26,856 nucleotides of DNA, from contig DNPN01000245.1 of assembly GCA_003501385.1 (NCBI GenBank), positions 1-26,856 of the forward strand, written 5' to 3'. Position 1 is the first letter of the stretch; each line of letters starts with the position of its first letter. The notes beneath the pieces were generated by a model. That model was given only the letters and a program-made list of their open reading frames with translations, ran no database searches and was not told where the DNA came from. The translations under genes were made by a program, and so were the position numbers. Below are positions 7,981 to 16,707 of this stretch, piece by piece. Origin of the DNA: Rhizobium sp. Lineage in GTDB: Bacteria > Pseudomonadota > Alphaproteobacteria > Rhizobiales > Rhizobiaceae.

Positions 7981-8703
7981 ATGGATATTGTGATGACGAT
8001 AGAAGATAAAATCAGTTTCTCCGACACAAATTTGGAGGATCGCGCGCTTTCCATCCGCGAATCTCTGCGGAATGCCATTATTGATCGACGTTTGACGCCG
8101 GGAACGAAGTTATCTGAAGCGGAAGTGGGGCTGCTGTTTGATGTCAGCCGCACGGTTGTGCGCAGTGCATTGCAGATGCTTGCCTTCGAGGGGCTGATAA
8201 AGACAGAACGAAATAGGGGTGCTTTTGTATCCAATCCGTCCCCGGATGAGGCGCGGCATGTCTTTGCATCGCGCCGTTTGATCGAGCCAGGCATTATGGC
8301 GGCAGCGGTGGAGCGGCTGACCGATGACGATTTGCGGGCATTTCGTCGACAATTGGAAGAAGAGACGCTCTATTTGCAACAGCGCGGACCTCTGGCACGG
8401 CGGGCTGAAATCAAGGCATCGGGTGATTTTCATTTGCTGCTGGCAAAAGTGGCAGGTAATGCCATCCTGCAAAAGTTCATGGATGAACTTGTGGCGCGCT
8501 CCTCGCTGGTCATTGCGCTTTACGGTGGTTCCGGCGTTTCCAGCTGTGGCCACAATGAACATGAAGAGATTTTGCAAGCCATGGCGCGACGTGATGCTGG
8601 GCGCGCCTGTGATTTGATGTTACACCATATTGATCATATCGAGGCTGATCTTGATTTGCGCGTGCGCGATGGACTGGCTTTAAAAGACGCACTCGGGTTA
8701 TGA
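7981..8703 (+). CDS. GntR family transcriptional regulator (FadR/FCD class)
   Basis: A DNA-binding regulator of about 240 residues. The N-terminal winged helix-turn-helix is seen in LRNAIIDRRLTPGTKLSEAEV and the following VSRTVVRSALQMLAFEGLI, ending with the RGAFVSNP wing. The C-terminal half is an all-helical FCD ligand-binding domain, with FHLLLAKVAGN and the closing HHIDHIEADL segment. The start is uncertain: ATG 7981, ATG 7993 and GTG 7942 are in frame and none has a strong ribosome-binding site. FCD regulators usually respond to organic acids or amino acids, so the ligand may be the transported compound or a product of the racemase. It probably controls the divergent transporter operon through the palindrome at 7896-7913. 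Confidence 0.92.
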   Translation: MDIVMTIEDKISFSDTNLEDRALSIRESLRNAIIDRRLTPGTKLSEAEVGLLFDVSRTVVRSALQMLAFEGLIKTERNRGAFVSNPSPDEARHVFASRRLIEPGIMAAAVERLTDDDLRAFRRQLEEETLYLQQRGPLARRAEIKASGDFHLLLAKVAGNAILQKFMDELVARSSLVIALYGGSGVSSCGHNEHEEILQAMARRDAGRACDLMLHHIDHIEADLDLRVRDGLALKDALGL

Positions 8704-8856
8704 GAGATACTGTTGGGTTGCAATTTTGAAACATTCCGCCAAAAACGATTAATGGCGGGGTGATTGGGCATTTATTGTTTTGAGATAATGGACTCGTTTT
8801 TTTCTTCGCGCGGGTAGGGCAATTTCGCCAGCCGCGCGTGAAACGGGAGTATATTG

Positions 8857-9099
8857 ATGACCGAATTGCGAAAAGCTCGGAGGTCGAGAACGTTTAAAGC
8901 AGCGTCGATCGTGCTCAACAACGGCCACTCGACATTGAGTTGTACAATTAAGAATATTTCCGAAGCGGGGGCTAAACTGGTTGCCGAAAATTTTCTCGGC
9001 ATGCCGGATGAATTTGACCTAGCGATGAGTGACGGCAGCAGGCGGCGTTGTATTGTGCGCTGGCGTAAGCTGAACGAAATGGGTGTTGAGTTTATCTGA
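8857..9099 (+). CDS. Single-domain PilZ protein (c-di-GMP receptor-like)
   Basis: An 80-residue cytosolic protein consisting almost only of a PilZ domain. The start at ATG 8857 is preceded by GGGAG at 8845-8849; a TTG three bases earlier is less likely. The c-di-GMP-binding motifs are recognisable: an Arg-rich RKARRSR segment near the N-terminus (RxxxR) and NISEAG (D/NxSxxG) about 25-30 residues later, followed by the GMPDEFDL and CIVRWRK strands seen in many rhizobial PilZ proteins. It stands alone between the GntR gene and the ABC-FtsX unit. It may act as a c-di-GMP-responsive adaptor; its partner cannot be read from context. Confidence 0.82.
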   Translation: MTELRKARRSRTFKAASIVLNNGHSTLSCTIKNISEAGAKLVAENFLGMPDEFDLAMSDGSRRRCIVRWRKLNEMGVEFI

Positions 9100-9189
9100 A
9101 TCCTCGCTGCAAAGGTTTTTGCTGCGCTGTGGCTGTTCTAACCGCGATTTGAGCGCTATCTCCTAAGCCGTGATACGCAATCGAACCGG

Positions 9190-9855
9190 ATGACATTGAT
9201 GGTACTGCTGCTGGAAAGCGTAAAAAAGACCTATGCAACGTCGGAAGGGCCGCTCGAGGTGCTGAAGGGCGTCAGCCTTCAGCTTGGGGGTGGTGAAACC
9301 ATGGCCCTCACAGGCGAGTCCGGGAGCGGCAAGAGCACATTGTTGCATGTGGCGGGCGGTCTCGACGGTGTGGATTCGGGTGAAGTTTCCGTGGATGGCC
9401 GAAAAGTATCAGGCCTTGATGATGCAGGGCGCGCCACGCTTCGCCGCAGCAGTGTTGGCCTGATTTTTCAGCAATTCAACCTGATTCCGTCTCTCGATGT
9501 GGGGCATAATCTCAGCTTTCACGCCCGCCTCGCGGACCGGTATGATTCGAGCTGGCAGCACGAACTAACGGAGCGTCTGGGCCTTTCATCGCTTCTCACG
9601 CGTTACCCGGAGCAATTGTCGGGTGGGCAGCAACAACGGGTGGCGATTGGGCGCACTCTTGCTGTGCGGCCAAAGCTGGTTTTGGCGGATGAGCCAACCG
9701 GCAATCTGGATGAAGCAACGGGCGATGCCGTGATGGCACTGATGTTGTCGCTGGTGCGTGCTACCGGAGCCGCGCTGTTGATGGTCACCCATTCCCCGCG
9801 GCTGGCTTTGATGCTGGACAGGCAGGTGCATCTGCACGCCGGGCGGATTGCCTGA
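9190..9855 (+). CDS. LolD/MacB-like ABC transporter ATP-binding protein
   Basis: A 221-residue ATPase of the group that pairs with FtsX-fold permeases. Walker A GESGSGKST lies near residue 42, signature LSGGQQQRVAIGRTLA near 140, Walker B LVLADEPTGNLD near 160, and the switch His is in MVTHSPR. The DEPTGNLD form is typical of the LolD/MacB/FtsE subfamily, which works on lipids, lipoproteins or peptides at the inner membrane rather than as a classical importer. Its stop codon overlaps the start of the permease gene (TGATG), so the two are translationally coupled. Start codons ATG 9190 and ATG 9199 are both possible; neither has a strong ribosome-binding site. Confidence 0.94.
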   Translation: MTLMVLLLESVKKTYATSEGPLEVLKGVSLQLGGGETMALTGESGSGKSTLLHVAGGLDGVDSGEVSVDGRKVSGLDDAGRATLRRSSVGLIFQQFNLIPSLDVGHNLSFHARLADRYDSSWQHELTERLGLSSLLTRYPEQLSGGQQQRVAIGRTLAVRPKLVLADEPTGNLDEATGDAVMALMLSLVRATGAALLMVTHSPRLALMLDRQVHLHAGRIA

Positions 9856-12263
9856 TGTATCGCACCGCCTTTTCCGCTTTGCTGTCTCACTGGCGCAGAA
9901 AGCCGATGCAACTCGCCATGCTGTTGCTCGGACTGTCTCTGGCAACAGCCCTTTGGTCTGGCGTGCAGGCCATCAATGCCGAGGCCCGCGCGTCTTATGC
10001 TCGCGCGGCATCCCTGTTGGGGCAAAACCGGCTGTTTGAGATCATCACCCGTGAAGGCACGTCGATTCCCTTGCAAACCTATGTTGCCATGCGTCGTACT
10101 GGTTATCGGGTGTCGCCGGTGTTGGAAGGAGATCTGCGCGTCGGGTCATTGCGGCTTCGGTTGATCGGTATTGACCCTCTGAGCTTGCCCAAAACAGCGC
10201 AGCCGGTTGCGTTGCGTAGCAATGATGATGTGTCCCGTTTTTTGATGGCACCGGGTGAATGGGTGGTATCACAAGCCACCGCCGATGCCCTGCGCGACCA
10301 AAAAACGCCGCCGTTGATGGTGGTGCAGGATGTTCCCTTTGGCACAGTGTTTACCGATATTGGCCAGGCTGAACAGCAATTGGGGCAGAAAGGGCAGATC
10401 AGCCGCCTGATCGTTTTGCCAGAGCAGACCATTCAGCAAGACGCATTGGCGCGGTTTTCGCCAGATTTGCGGCTGAAAGCGCCCGATGGGCAGGGTGACC
10501 TGGCCCGTCTGACCGACAGTTTCCACCTCAACCTCACGGCATTTGGGCTTTTGTCCTTCGTGGTGGGTCTGTTCATTGTGTATGCAGCGGTGCGTCTGGC
10601 CTTTGAGCAACGACGTGCGACATTTCGTACCCTGCGCTCACTCGGCTTGTCGGCGCGGGCGTTGATGCTGTTGCTGTTCATGGAATTGCTGGTGTTTGCC
10701 TTGCTGGCGGGGGTGGCGGGTGTCGCTTTGGGCTATCTTGTCGCGTCGGTCCTGTTGCCCGATGTGGCCGTAACCCTGCGTGGACTCTATGGCGCGGATA
10801 TTCCCGGCACATTGGCTTTTCGCCCGCAATGGTGGGCAACGGGCATTGTCATTGCCGTTTTAGGCACGCTGGCGTCTGCTGGCCAAAGCCTTTGGCAGGT
10901 GTGGCGCATGCCGCTTTTGGCGGCGGCGCGGCCAAGAGCCTGGGCTTTGGCAACGGAACGCGCCTGGCGGTTTCAATCAGCGGGTTCTGCGGCTTTGTTT
11001 GCGGCCACATGGGTGCTGGTGCAGGTTGGCGATGGTCTGGTGGCGGGCTTTGCCACGCTCGGAACATTGCTTTTGGCATCCGCGCTGGCGCTTCCGGTGA
11101 TTCTGGTACCCTTGCTGAAAATTCTCCAATCCGCTGCAAAAAAGCCTGAAATGCAATGGTTTTTTGCCGATACCCGCCAGCAATTGCCGGGCCTGTCGCT
11201 GGCACTGATGGCCCTGTTGCTGGCGCTGGCCACCAACGTGGGCGTTGGCACGATGGTGTCGAGTTTTCGGCTCACCTTTATCGGCTGGCTGGATCAGCGT
11301 TTGGCGGTTGAGCTTTATGTGACCGCCACCAATGATGCGGAATCGCAACGCCTGCAAACGTGGCTTGCACCTAAGGTGGATGCCGTGTTGCCGATCTGGA
11401 GCGCGCAAGCACGGCTGTTTGGCAAGCCGGTTGATATTCACGGCGTGATCGATGATGTCTCCTATCGCCAGCATTGGCCCATCATTGCGCAAGTGCCGGG
11501 TGTTTGGGATCAATTGGCAAACGGGCAGGGCGTGTTGATCAATGAGCAAATGATGCTCAAAGAACATCTGCATCCCGGTGATCCGATCACCTTGCCGGGG
11601 GATTGGCAGACCCGCATTGTCGGTGTCTATTCCGATTACGGTAATCCGAGTGGTGAGGTCATCATTGCCCAGAGTGAGTTGGTGCGCCGTTTTTCTGACC
11701 TGTCGCGTTTGCGCTTTGGCGTGCGTGTCGCGCCAGAGAAAGTCAGCGCGCTCAGGCAATCCTTGATGACAGAGTTTGGTCTGCCCGCGCGCAACGTGGT
11801 GGATCAGGCAGAAATCAAAAGGCGGTCACTGGAGATTTTCGAAAAAACCTTTGCCGTTACGGCAGCCTTGAACGTGTTGACGTTGGGTGTCGCTGGCATC
11901 GCTATGTTTGCCAGCTTGATGACCCTATCAGGCATGCGTATTGCCCAGATTGCGCCGATTTGGGCCATGGGTGTGACGCGCGGAAACATCATCCTGCTGG
12001 AACTGTGCCGCACTTTGGGGCTGGCCTTGTTGACCATGCTCGCGGCTTTGCCCACCGGGCTGGCACTGGCGTGGGTTTTGCTGGCGGTGGTCAATGTTGA
12101 GGCTTTTGGCTGGCGGTTGCCCATGCATGTTTTCCCGGCGCAATGGCTTTCTCTTGCAGGGCTGGCAATGGTTGCGGCGTTTTTTGCGGCGCTTTTGCCG
12201 CTGTTGACGATCGCGAAGCTGAAACCTGCCGATTTGTTGAAGGTGTTCGCCAATGAACGATAG
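9855..12263 (+). CDS. Double FtsX-domain ABC transporter permease
   Basis: An 802-residue inner-membrane protein with two FtsX/MacB-type permease units. The first hydrophobic segment is at residues 18-38, followed by a large periplasmic region. There is a cluster of membrane segments around residues 225-420, another near 450-475, a second periplasmic region to about 665, then three closing segments. Duplicated FtsX permeases of about 800 residues (formerly DUF214) usually pair with a LolD-like ATPase, as here, and drive movement of lipids, lipoproteins or exported molecules through conformational change. Its end overlaps the following AttH-like gene by 11 nt, so all three genes form one tightly coupled unit. 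The cargo is unknown. Confidence 0.92.
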   Translation: MYRTAFSALLSHWRRKPMQLAMLLLGLSLATALWSGVQAINAEARASYARAASLLGQNRLFEIITREGTSIPLQTYVAMRRTGYRVSPVLEGDLRVGSLRLRLIGIDPLSLPKTAQPVALRSNDDVSRFLMAPGEWVVSQATADALRDQKTPPLMVVQDVPFGTVFTDIGQAEQQLGQKGQISRLIVLPEQTIQQDALARFSPDLRLKAPDGQGDLARLTDSFHLNLTAFGLLSFVVGLFIVYAAVRLAFEQRRATFRTLRSLGLSARALMLLLFMELLVFALLAGVAGVALGYLVASVLLPDVAVTLRGLYGADIPGTLAFRPQWWATGIVIAVLGTLASAGQSLWQVWRMPLLAAARPRAWALATERAWRFQSAGSAALFAATWVLVQVGDGLVAGFATLGTLLLASALALPVILVPLLKILQSAAKKPEMQWFFADTRQQLPGLSLALMALLLALATNVGVGTMVSSFRLTFIGWLDQRLAVELYVTATNDAESQRLQTWLAPKVDAVLPIWSAQARLFGKPVDIHGVIDDVSYRQHWPIIAQVPGVWDQLANGQGVLINEQMMLKEHLHPGDPITLPGDWQTRIVGVYSDYGNPSGEVIIAQSELVRRFSDLSRLRFGVRVAPEKVSALRQSLMTEFGLPARNVVDQAEIKRRSLEIFEKTFAVTAALNVLTLGVAGIAMFASLMTLSGMRIAQIAPIWAMGVTRGNIILLELCRTLGLALLTMLAALPTGLALAWVLLAVVNVEAFGWRLPMHVFPAQWLSLAGLAMVAAFFAALLPLLTIAKLKPADLLKVFANER

Positions 12264-13323
12264 TGTAAAGCGTCTGGTCTGGCTGGTTATTGTGTCGCTG
12301 GTAGGCTGTAACCTCTCGATGGCGCAGGGCTACGCGGGTTTGGGGTCCGCAGCTGGTCAGGGTTTTACTATGCCTCAACGCGGGCACGCGCTTTCTTTTC
12401 CGCGCGACCATGGCTCTCACGACGATTTTAGAATCGAATGGTGGTACGTCACAGCCAATCTCAAAGGTGCCGATGGCAAGGACTACGGGGTGCAATGGAC
12501 ACTGTTCCGCTCTGCTCAAGCCCCCGGCGACACATCGGGCTGGAGTAGTCCACAAATCTGGATGGCTCATGCTGCTGTGACAACAGCCGATCACCACTAT
12601 GTTGCGGAGAAATTCGCGCGGGGTGGAATCGGTCAAGCAGGGGTAACAGTCTCGCCTTTTGCTGCGTGGATTGACGATTGGGCGATGACAGGCCTGCCGA
12701 CCAGCGGTGATAGCCTCTCCAGCCTCAGTCTTAAGGCGGCAGGGGATGATTTTGGTTTTGACCTTACCTTGAGCGCCTCTGGCCCTTTGGTGTTACAGGG
12801 CGAGAACGGCTATTCCGTCAAATCTGCCGCCGGGCAGGCGAGCTACTATTACTCCCGGCCATTTTACACCGTGCAGGGCAGGTTGCATTTGCCAGCAGGC
12901 GATGTGCCTGTGAGTGGTAAAGCATGGGCGGATCGCGAATGGTCTTCTCAACCTTTGGCCGCCGATCAAAAAGGGTGGGATTGGTTTTCGCTTCATTTTG
13001 ATGGAGGGGCCAAGCTGATGGGCTATCACTTGCGTGGCAAAGACAGCGATTACACCGTTGCGACCTGGGTCAACCCCGATGGCACCACGCAACTGCTAAA
13101 ACCAGGTGCATTGAAGCTCACGCCGCTGAAACATGTGACTGTTGCCGGGCGGGACATGCCGGTGGAATGGCGTCTGGAGTTGCCAGAAAAAGGGCTTGAT
13201 ATTGCCACCCAGCCTTTGAATACCCAAAGCTGGATGGCTGTTGCCTTTCCCTACTGGGAGGGGCCAATTCGCTTTTCCGGTAGCGCGAGCGGCGTTGGTT
13301 ATCTGGAGATGACCGGCTACTGA
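12253..13323 (+). CDS. AttH/CrtC-type lipocalin-like exported protein
   Basis: A 356-residue envelope protein of the CrtC N-terminal lipocalin family, which includes Agrobacterium AttH and hydroxyneurosporene/carotenoid hydratases. The N-terminal 19 residues are hydrophobic and end in LVGC, a good lipobox with Cys19, so it is probably a lipoprotein; cleavage at the later SMAQ by signal peptidase I is the alternative. Family hallmarks are EWWYVTANL near residue 63, the WMAHAAVTT segment, and GKAWADREWSSQ near residue 225. Most relatives outside carotenoid clusters lie beside an ABC ATPase and an FtsX permease, as here, which suggests a substrate-carrying partner of the transporter. No carotenoid genes are nearby, so hydratase activity should not be assumed. 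Confidence 0.9.
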   Translation: MNDSVKRLVWLVIVSLVGCNLSMAQGYAGLGSAAGQGFTMPQRGHALSFPRDHGSHDDFRIEWWYVTANLKGADGKDYGVQWTLFRSAQAPGDTSGWSSPQIWMAHAAVTTADHHYVAEKFARGGIGQAGVTVSPFAAWIDDWAMTGLPTSGDSLSSLSLKAAGDDFGFDLTLSASGPLVLQGENGYSVKSAAGQASYYYSRPFYTVQGRLHLPAGDVPVSGKAWADREWSSQPLAADQKGWDWFSLHFDGGAKLMGYHLRGKDSDYTVATWVNPDGTTQLLKPGALKLTPLKHVTVAGRDMPVEWRLELPEKGLDIATQPLNTQSWMAVAFPYWEGPIRFSGSASGVGYLEMTGY

Positions 13324-13363
13324 GCCCACCTGCGGCAAGGGTTAGCCGGTGGTGGCTATGGTA

Positions 13364-14218
13364 TCACTGTCCGCTCCATGGGGTGAGCGCTTTGATTTTT
13401 TCAGCGCGCTGCTCGTCTGGAGAGAGCTTGTAATTGCTGTTAAATGGGGCGCTTTCAAACGAGCCATACATGGGATTGGCAAGCGCAATCCAGTCATGGC
13501 CCCAATGGGCCGCATCTGCCTCAAATTCCTTTTGGCGTTCTGCCAGTGTGCCGTTGAACTTATCGGTAAAGTCACCGAAATTGTCACCAAACATCAACAC
13601 AACACGATAGTTTTTGGCGATATGGGCAAAGCGTGTGCTTTTGGCAGAGGTCCAGTCCGGTTGCTCTTTCTTGGCAAGGAAGGTCTCGACCTTGTCATCG
13701 AAGGGAAAACCCATGGCCTTCATTTCTTCAATGGTTGCGGGCTTTTCTTCGCTGACACGATTGGTGACATAAAAGACTTTAACGCCTTTCGATGCGGCAT
13801 ATTGGGTGAAGTCCACGGCACCGGGAATGGCAACATCCTTTTTGGCTTTGACATAATCCGTCCAGCTCTTGGGTGAGAAGCTGGTGCCAGCAGCAACATT
13901 CCATGCTTCATAGGCGGTTGTGTTGAGCACCGTATCATCCACATCGAGGACGACGGCAGGTGGAAGATCCTGATAGCCGGTTTTCTGGTCTGGCAAGGCG
14001 GTCCAGTTTTTGTCGGTCAGGGCCTGATCCAGGCGCAATTTGCCCAACATATAGGCACCAATCGTGGTGGCCTGGAATTCCACCGAGGTCTGATGCCACA
14101 GAACTGCATTCAGATTGTCATTTTGCGCAACGGTCGCATCGGCGGCGAAAGTGCTGGTTTGGCAAAGCAGGCATGCGATTGCCGCAAGAGCACTGAGCGT
14201 GAGGTGTGTTTTTGTCAT
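13364..14218 (-). CDS. Exported HAD-superfamily acid phosphatase (class B/C, e(P4)-like)
   Basis: A 284-residue secreted phosphatase. The start at ATG 14218 follows AAAGG by 7 nt on the coding strand; a TTG two codons earlier is less likely. A signal peptide covers residues 1 to about 26 (cleavage near TFAADA), with a possible but imperfect lipobox at AIAC. The catalytic HAD motif I is VLDVDDTVL, carrying the nucleophile Asp and acid-base Asp. Motif II corresponds to FYVTNR, and the late MFGDNFGDF fits the acidic motif that binds the metal. It resembles lipoprotein e(P4) 5'-nucleotidases and plant-type acid phosphatases that release phosphate from nucleotides. The gene is convergent with the AttH-like gene (40 nt between stops) and divergent from eutB. 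Confidence 0.9.
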   Translation of the reverse strand: MTKTHLTLSALAAIACLLCQTSTFAADATVAQNDNLNAVLWHQTSVEFQATTIGAYMLGKLRLDQALTDKNWTALPDQKTGYQDLPPAVVLDVDDTVLNTTAYEAWNVAAGTSFSPKSWTDYVKAKKDVAIPGAVDFTQYAASKGVKVFYVTNRVSEEKPATIEEMKAMGFPFDDKVETFLAKKEQPDWTSAKSTRFAHIAKNYRVVLMFGDNFGDFTDKFNGTLAERQKEFEADAAHWGHDWIALANPMYGSFESAPFNSNYKLSPDEQRAEKIKALTPWSGQ

Positions 14219-14516
14219 TATCAAGCCTTTGTTTTGGTGGCGTTCCCCACATCTTCTGTGCGGTATGAGTCTCGATGCTTGTTTTTTGCCTGCGTCGCGT
14301 CAAGGGCGCACAAAATATCTTCAGTCAATTTTGGGTTACTGTTTTTGACAGGAGGCGACATCAACTGTCGGAACAGGATATGGCACGCGGTTTGCGTAAT
14401 GTTATTTGTCTTAGGTAGCAGCGAATCTGCCATGATAATGTGGTAAAGACGAGCGATAGCAATGCCGGGGCTGGATCGGTCTTATTGGATCCATTGCAAT
14501 TGGCAGGGGAGTGAAA

Positions 14517-15914
14517 ATGGCATCCTATTCAATCATCCTTGGGCGTGAAAGGCATGGCTTCGATGATTTAAAAAGTCTGATGGCTTGCGCCTCGCCACAA
14601 AAGTCGGGTGATCAATTGGCCGGAATTGCCGCTACCAGCAATGAGCGGCGCGTGGCAGCGCGCTATCTTCTGGCTGATCTGCCGTTGAAGACATTTCTGC
14701 AAGAAGCGCTGGTCCCCTATGAAGACGATGAAGTCACGCGGCTGATCATCGATGGCCATGATGCATCGGCGTTTGCGCCAGTCTCTCATATGACGGTCGG
14801 ACAGTTTCGGGATTGGCTCTTATCCTATGAAGCCACCACAGAGGTTTTGGCGGCACTCGCGCCGGGGTTGACACCCGAAATGGTCGCGGCCGTCTCAAAA
14901 CTGATGCGCAACCATGACCTGATCACCGTTGCGGCAAAATGCAGTGTGATCACCGCCTTTCGCTCCACTATTGGCCTGCCGGGGCACCTTTCCAGTCGCC
15001 TTCAGCCCAATCACCCCACGGATGATCCGGAAGGTGTGGCGGGATCGACCTTGGATGGCTTGCTCTATGGTGTTGGCGATGCGGTGATTGGCATCAATCC
15101 CGCCACCGATAATCTCGAGGCCTGCGTGCGTCTGATGCATCTGTTTGATCGGCTGCGAGAACGATTTGAAATTCCGACGCAATCCTGCGTGCTCACCCAT
15201 GTTACCACCTCCATTCAGGCCATTGAGGCCGGGGCACCGCTGGATCTGGTGTTTCAGTCTGTGGCCGGAACGCAAGCCGCCAATCAGGGCTTCGGTGTTG
15301 ATCTGGCTGTGTTGCGCGAGGGATATCAGGCGGCACTGTCGCTGAAACGTGGCACGGTTGGCGATAATGTGATGTATCTGGAAACCGGGCAGGGCAGTGC
15401 TTTGTCGGCAGATGCCCATCATGGCGTGGATCAGCAGACGCTGGAAGCACGCGCCTATGCCGTGGCGCGAGAGGTCAAGCCGCTTTTGGTCAATACGGTG
15501 GTTGGGTTTATTGGGCCTGAATATCTGTATGATGCCAAACAAATCATTCGAGCTGGTCTGGAAGATCATTTCTGTGGCAAATTGCTGGGCGTGCCGATGG
15601 GCGTTGATGTGTGCTACACCAACCACGCCGAGGCCGATCAGGATGACATGGACAATCTGATGGTGCTTTTGTCAGTGGCAGGCGTCAATTTTCTGATCGC
15701 GGTTCCCGGCGCGGACGATGTGATGCTGAATTACCAGAGCCTGTCCTACCACGATATTGTCGGCTTGCGGCACCAGTTCAATCGCCCTCCCGCACCAGAA
15801 TTTGAGGCATGGCTGAAGCGGATGGGTCTGATTGACCGGCTGGGGCGGCTTGCTCCACCGCAACAATCCAATGCTTTTGCCCGCAATCTTTTATCCTATA
15901 AGGCTCAAGCATGA
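14517..15914 (+). CDS. eutB: Ethanolamine ammonia-lyase, large (catalytic) subunit
   Basis: Catalytic subunit of the adenosylcobalamin-dependent enzyme that converts ethanolamine to acetaldehyde and ammonia. The 465-residue protein is close to the usual EutB length (about 450-465). The segment VDVCYTNHAEADQDD near residue 365 and the GVGDAVIGINPA and VFQSVAGTQAANQGFGVD stretches are characteristic. ATG 14517 is preferred, with AGGGGAG just upstream; a GTG at 14511 is inside that ribosome-binding site. It overlaps eutC by 4 nt. The 290-nt gap upstream is shared with the divergent phosphatase gene; I found no cobalamin riboswitch there. No eutA reactivase, transporter or microcompartment shell gene is in the window. 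Confidence 0.96.
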   Translation: MASYSIILGRERHGFDDLKSLMACASPQKSGDQLAGIAATSNERRVAARYLLADLPLKTFLQEALVPYEDDEVTRLIIDGHDASAFAPVSHMTVGQFRDWLLSYEATTEVLAALAPGLTPEMVAAVSKLMRNHDLITVAAKCSVITAFRSTIGLPGHLSSRLQPNHPTDDPEGVAGSTLDGLLYGVGDAVIGINPATDNLEACVRLMHLFDRLRERFEIPTQSCVLTHVTTSIQAIEAGAPLDLVFQSVAGTQAANQGFGVDLAVLREGYQAALSLKRGTVGDNVMYLETGQGSALSADAHHGVDQQTLEARAYAVAREVKPLLVNTVVGFIGPEYLYDAKQIIRAGLEDHFCGKLLGVPMGVDVCYTNHAEADQDDMDNLMVLLSVAGVNFLIAVPGADDVMLNYQSLSYHDIVGLRHQFNRPPAPEFEAWLKRMGLIDRLGRLAPPQQSNAFARNLLSYKAQA

Positions 15915-16645
15915 GCAACGCTGTCGATTTTGATCCTTTCGCCCACTTTCGCAACGCCACCCGCGCACGCATCGGCATTGGCCGCACCGGTGATGCGATG
16001 ACAACCCAGGCGGTGCTTGAATTTCAACTCGCTCACGCCAGAGCGCGTGATGCCGTGCATGGCGAGGTTGATTTTACGGTTTTGGCGCAAGAGCTTGCGC
16101 CGGTCGCAACTCTTCTTGTGCGCTCGCTCGTAAAAGACCGGGCAACCTATCTGACGCGGCCCGATCTGGGGCGCCGTCCCGATCCCGCTGATTTGCCCAC
16201 AGGTGCAGATCAATATGATATTGCCTTTGTCATTGCCGATGGTCTTTCAGCGGCGGCTGTGCAGAGGCATGCTGCTTCGGTTTGCAAGGCGACAATGCGC
16301 CGATTGGGAGGGTTTTCCATCGCGCCGGTGATTTTCGGGCAGCAGGCCCGCGTTGCATTTGGTGATGAGGCGGCGGCGGCCTTTCGGGCGCAGGTGGCGA
16401 TCGTGCTGGTGGGAGAGCGTCCGGGTTTGAGTGTACCAGATAGCCTGGGGGCGTATATCACATTTGGCCCGAAACTTGGTCGGCGCGACAGCGAACGCAA
16501 TTGTATTTCAAATATTCACGATGATGGCCTGAATTACGAGCTTGCGGCGGAAAAGATCGCTTGGCTGACGAAAGAGTCACTGCGCTTGCAGCTCTCGGGT
16601 GTTGACCTTAAGGAAAATGCCTGCGAGCCCAGGCACCTTGCATAA
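15911..16645 (+). CDS. eutC: Ethanolamine ammonia-lyase, small subunit
   Basis: Cobalamin-binding small subunit that assembles with EutB into the (EutB2EutC2)3-type holoenzyme. The 244-residue sequence carries the typical ARIGIGRTGDA start region, EFQLAHARARDAVHGEVD and the closing GPKLGRRDSERNCISNIH segment. It is shorter than the enteric protein (about 295 residues) because the long N-terminal extension seen there is absent, as in other members outside microcompartment operons. The ATG overlaps the eutB stop as ATGA, so the subunits are made together. The gene after it, tetR, is separated by 129 nt that hold a promoter and a strong inverted repeat, so eutBC is probably a two-gene unit. Confidence 0.95.
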   Translation: MSNAVDFDPFAHFRNATRARIGIGRTGDAMTTQAVLEFQLAHARARDAVHGEVDFTVLAQELAPVATLLVRSLVKDRATYLTRPDLGRRPDPADLPTGADQYDIAFVIADGLSAAAVQRHAASVCKATMRRLGGFSIAPVIFGQQARVAFGDEAAAAFRAQVAIVLVGERPGLSVPDSLGAYITFGPKLGRRDSERNCISNIHDDGLNYELAAEKIAWLTKESLRLQLSGVDLKENACEPRHLA

Positions 16646-16707
16646 ATATAACATTAGGAATTTCAATATGACTATCGCCTCGATAGGCTTATATGTGAGG
16701 CTGTCGA

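Noticed and set aside
7731..8294. N-terminal extension of the PotA-like ATPase frame
   Set aside because: It crosses the divergent promoter region and overlaps the GntR gene; family alignment and ribosome-binding site support the start at 7730.
8737..8761. CCGCC/GGCGG inverted repeat after the GntR gene as terminator
   Set aside because: Only 5-bp arms with a 13-nt loop and no T-tract; too weak to call.
14219..14516. Possible cobalamin riboswitch upstream of eutB
   Set aside because: I looked for a B12-box-like element because the enzyme needs adenosylcobalamin, and recognised none.
14895..15626. Minus-strand reading frame of 243 codons across eutB
   Set aside because: Antisense to an unmistakable EutB; no ribosome-binding site and no protein-like features.
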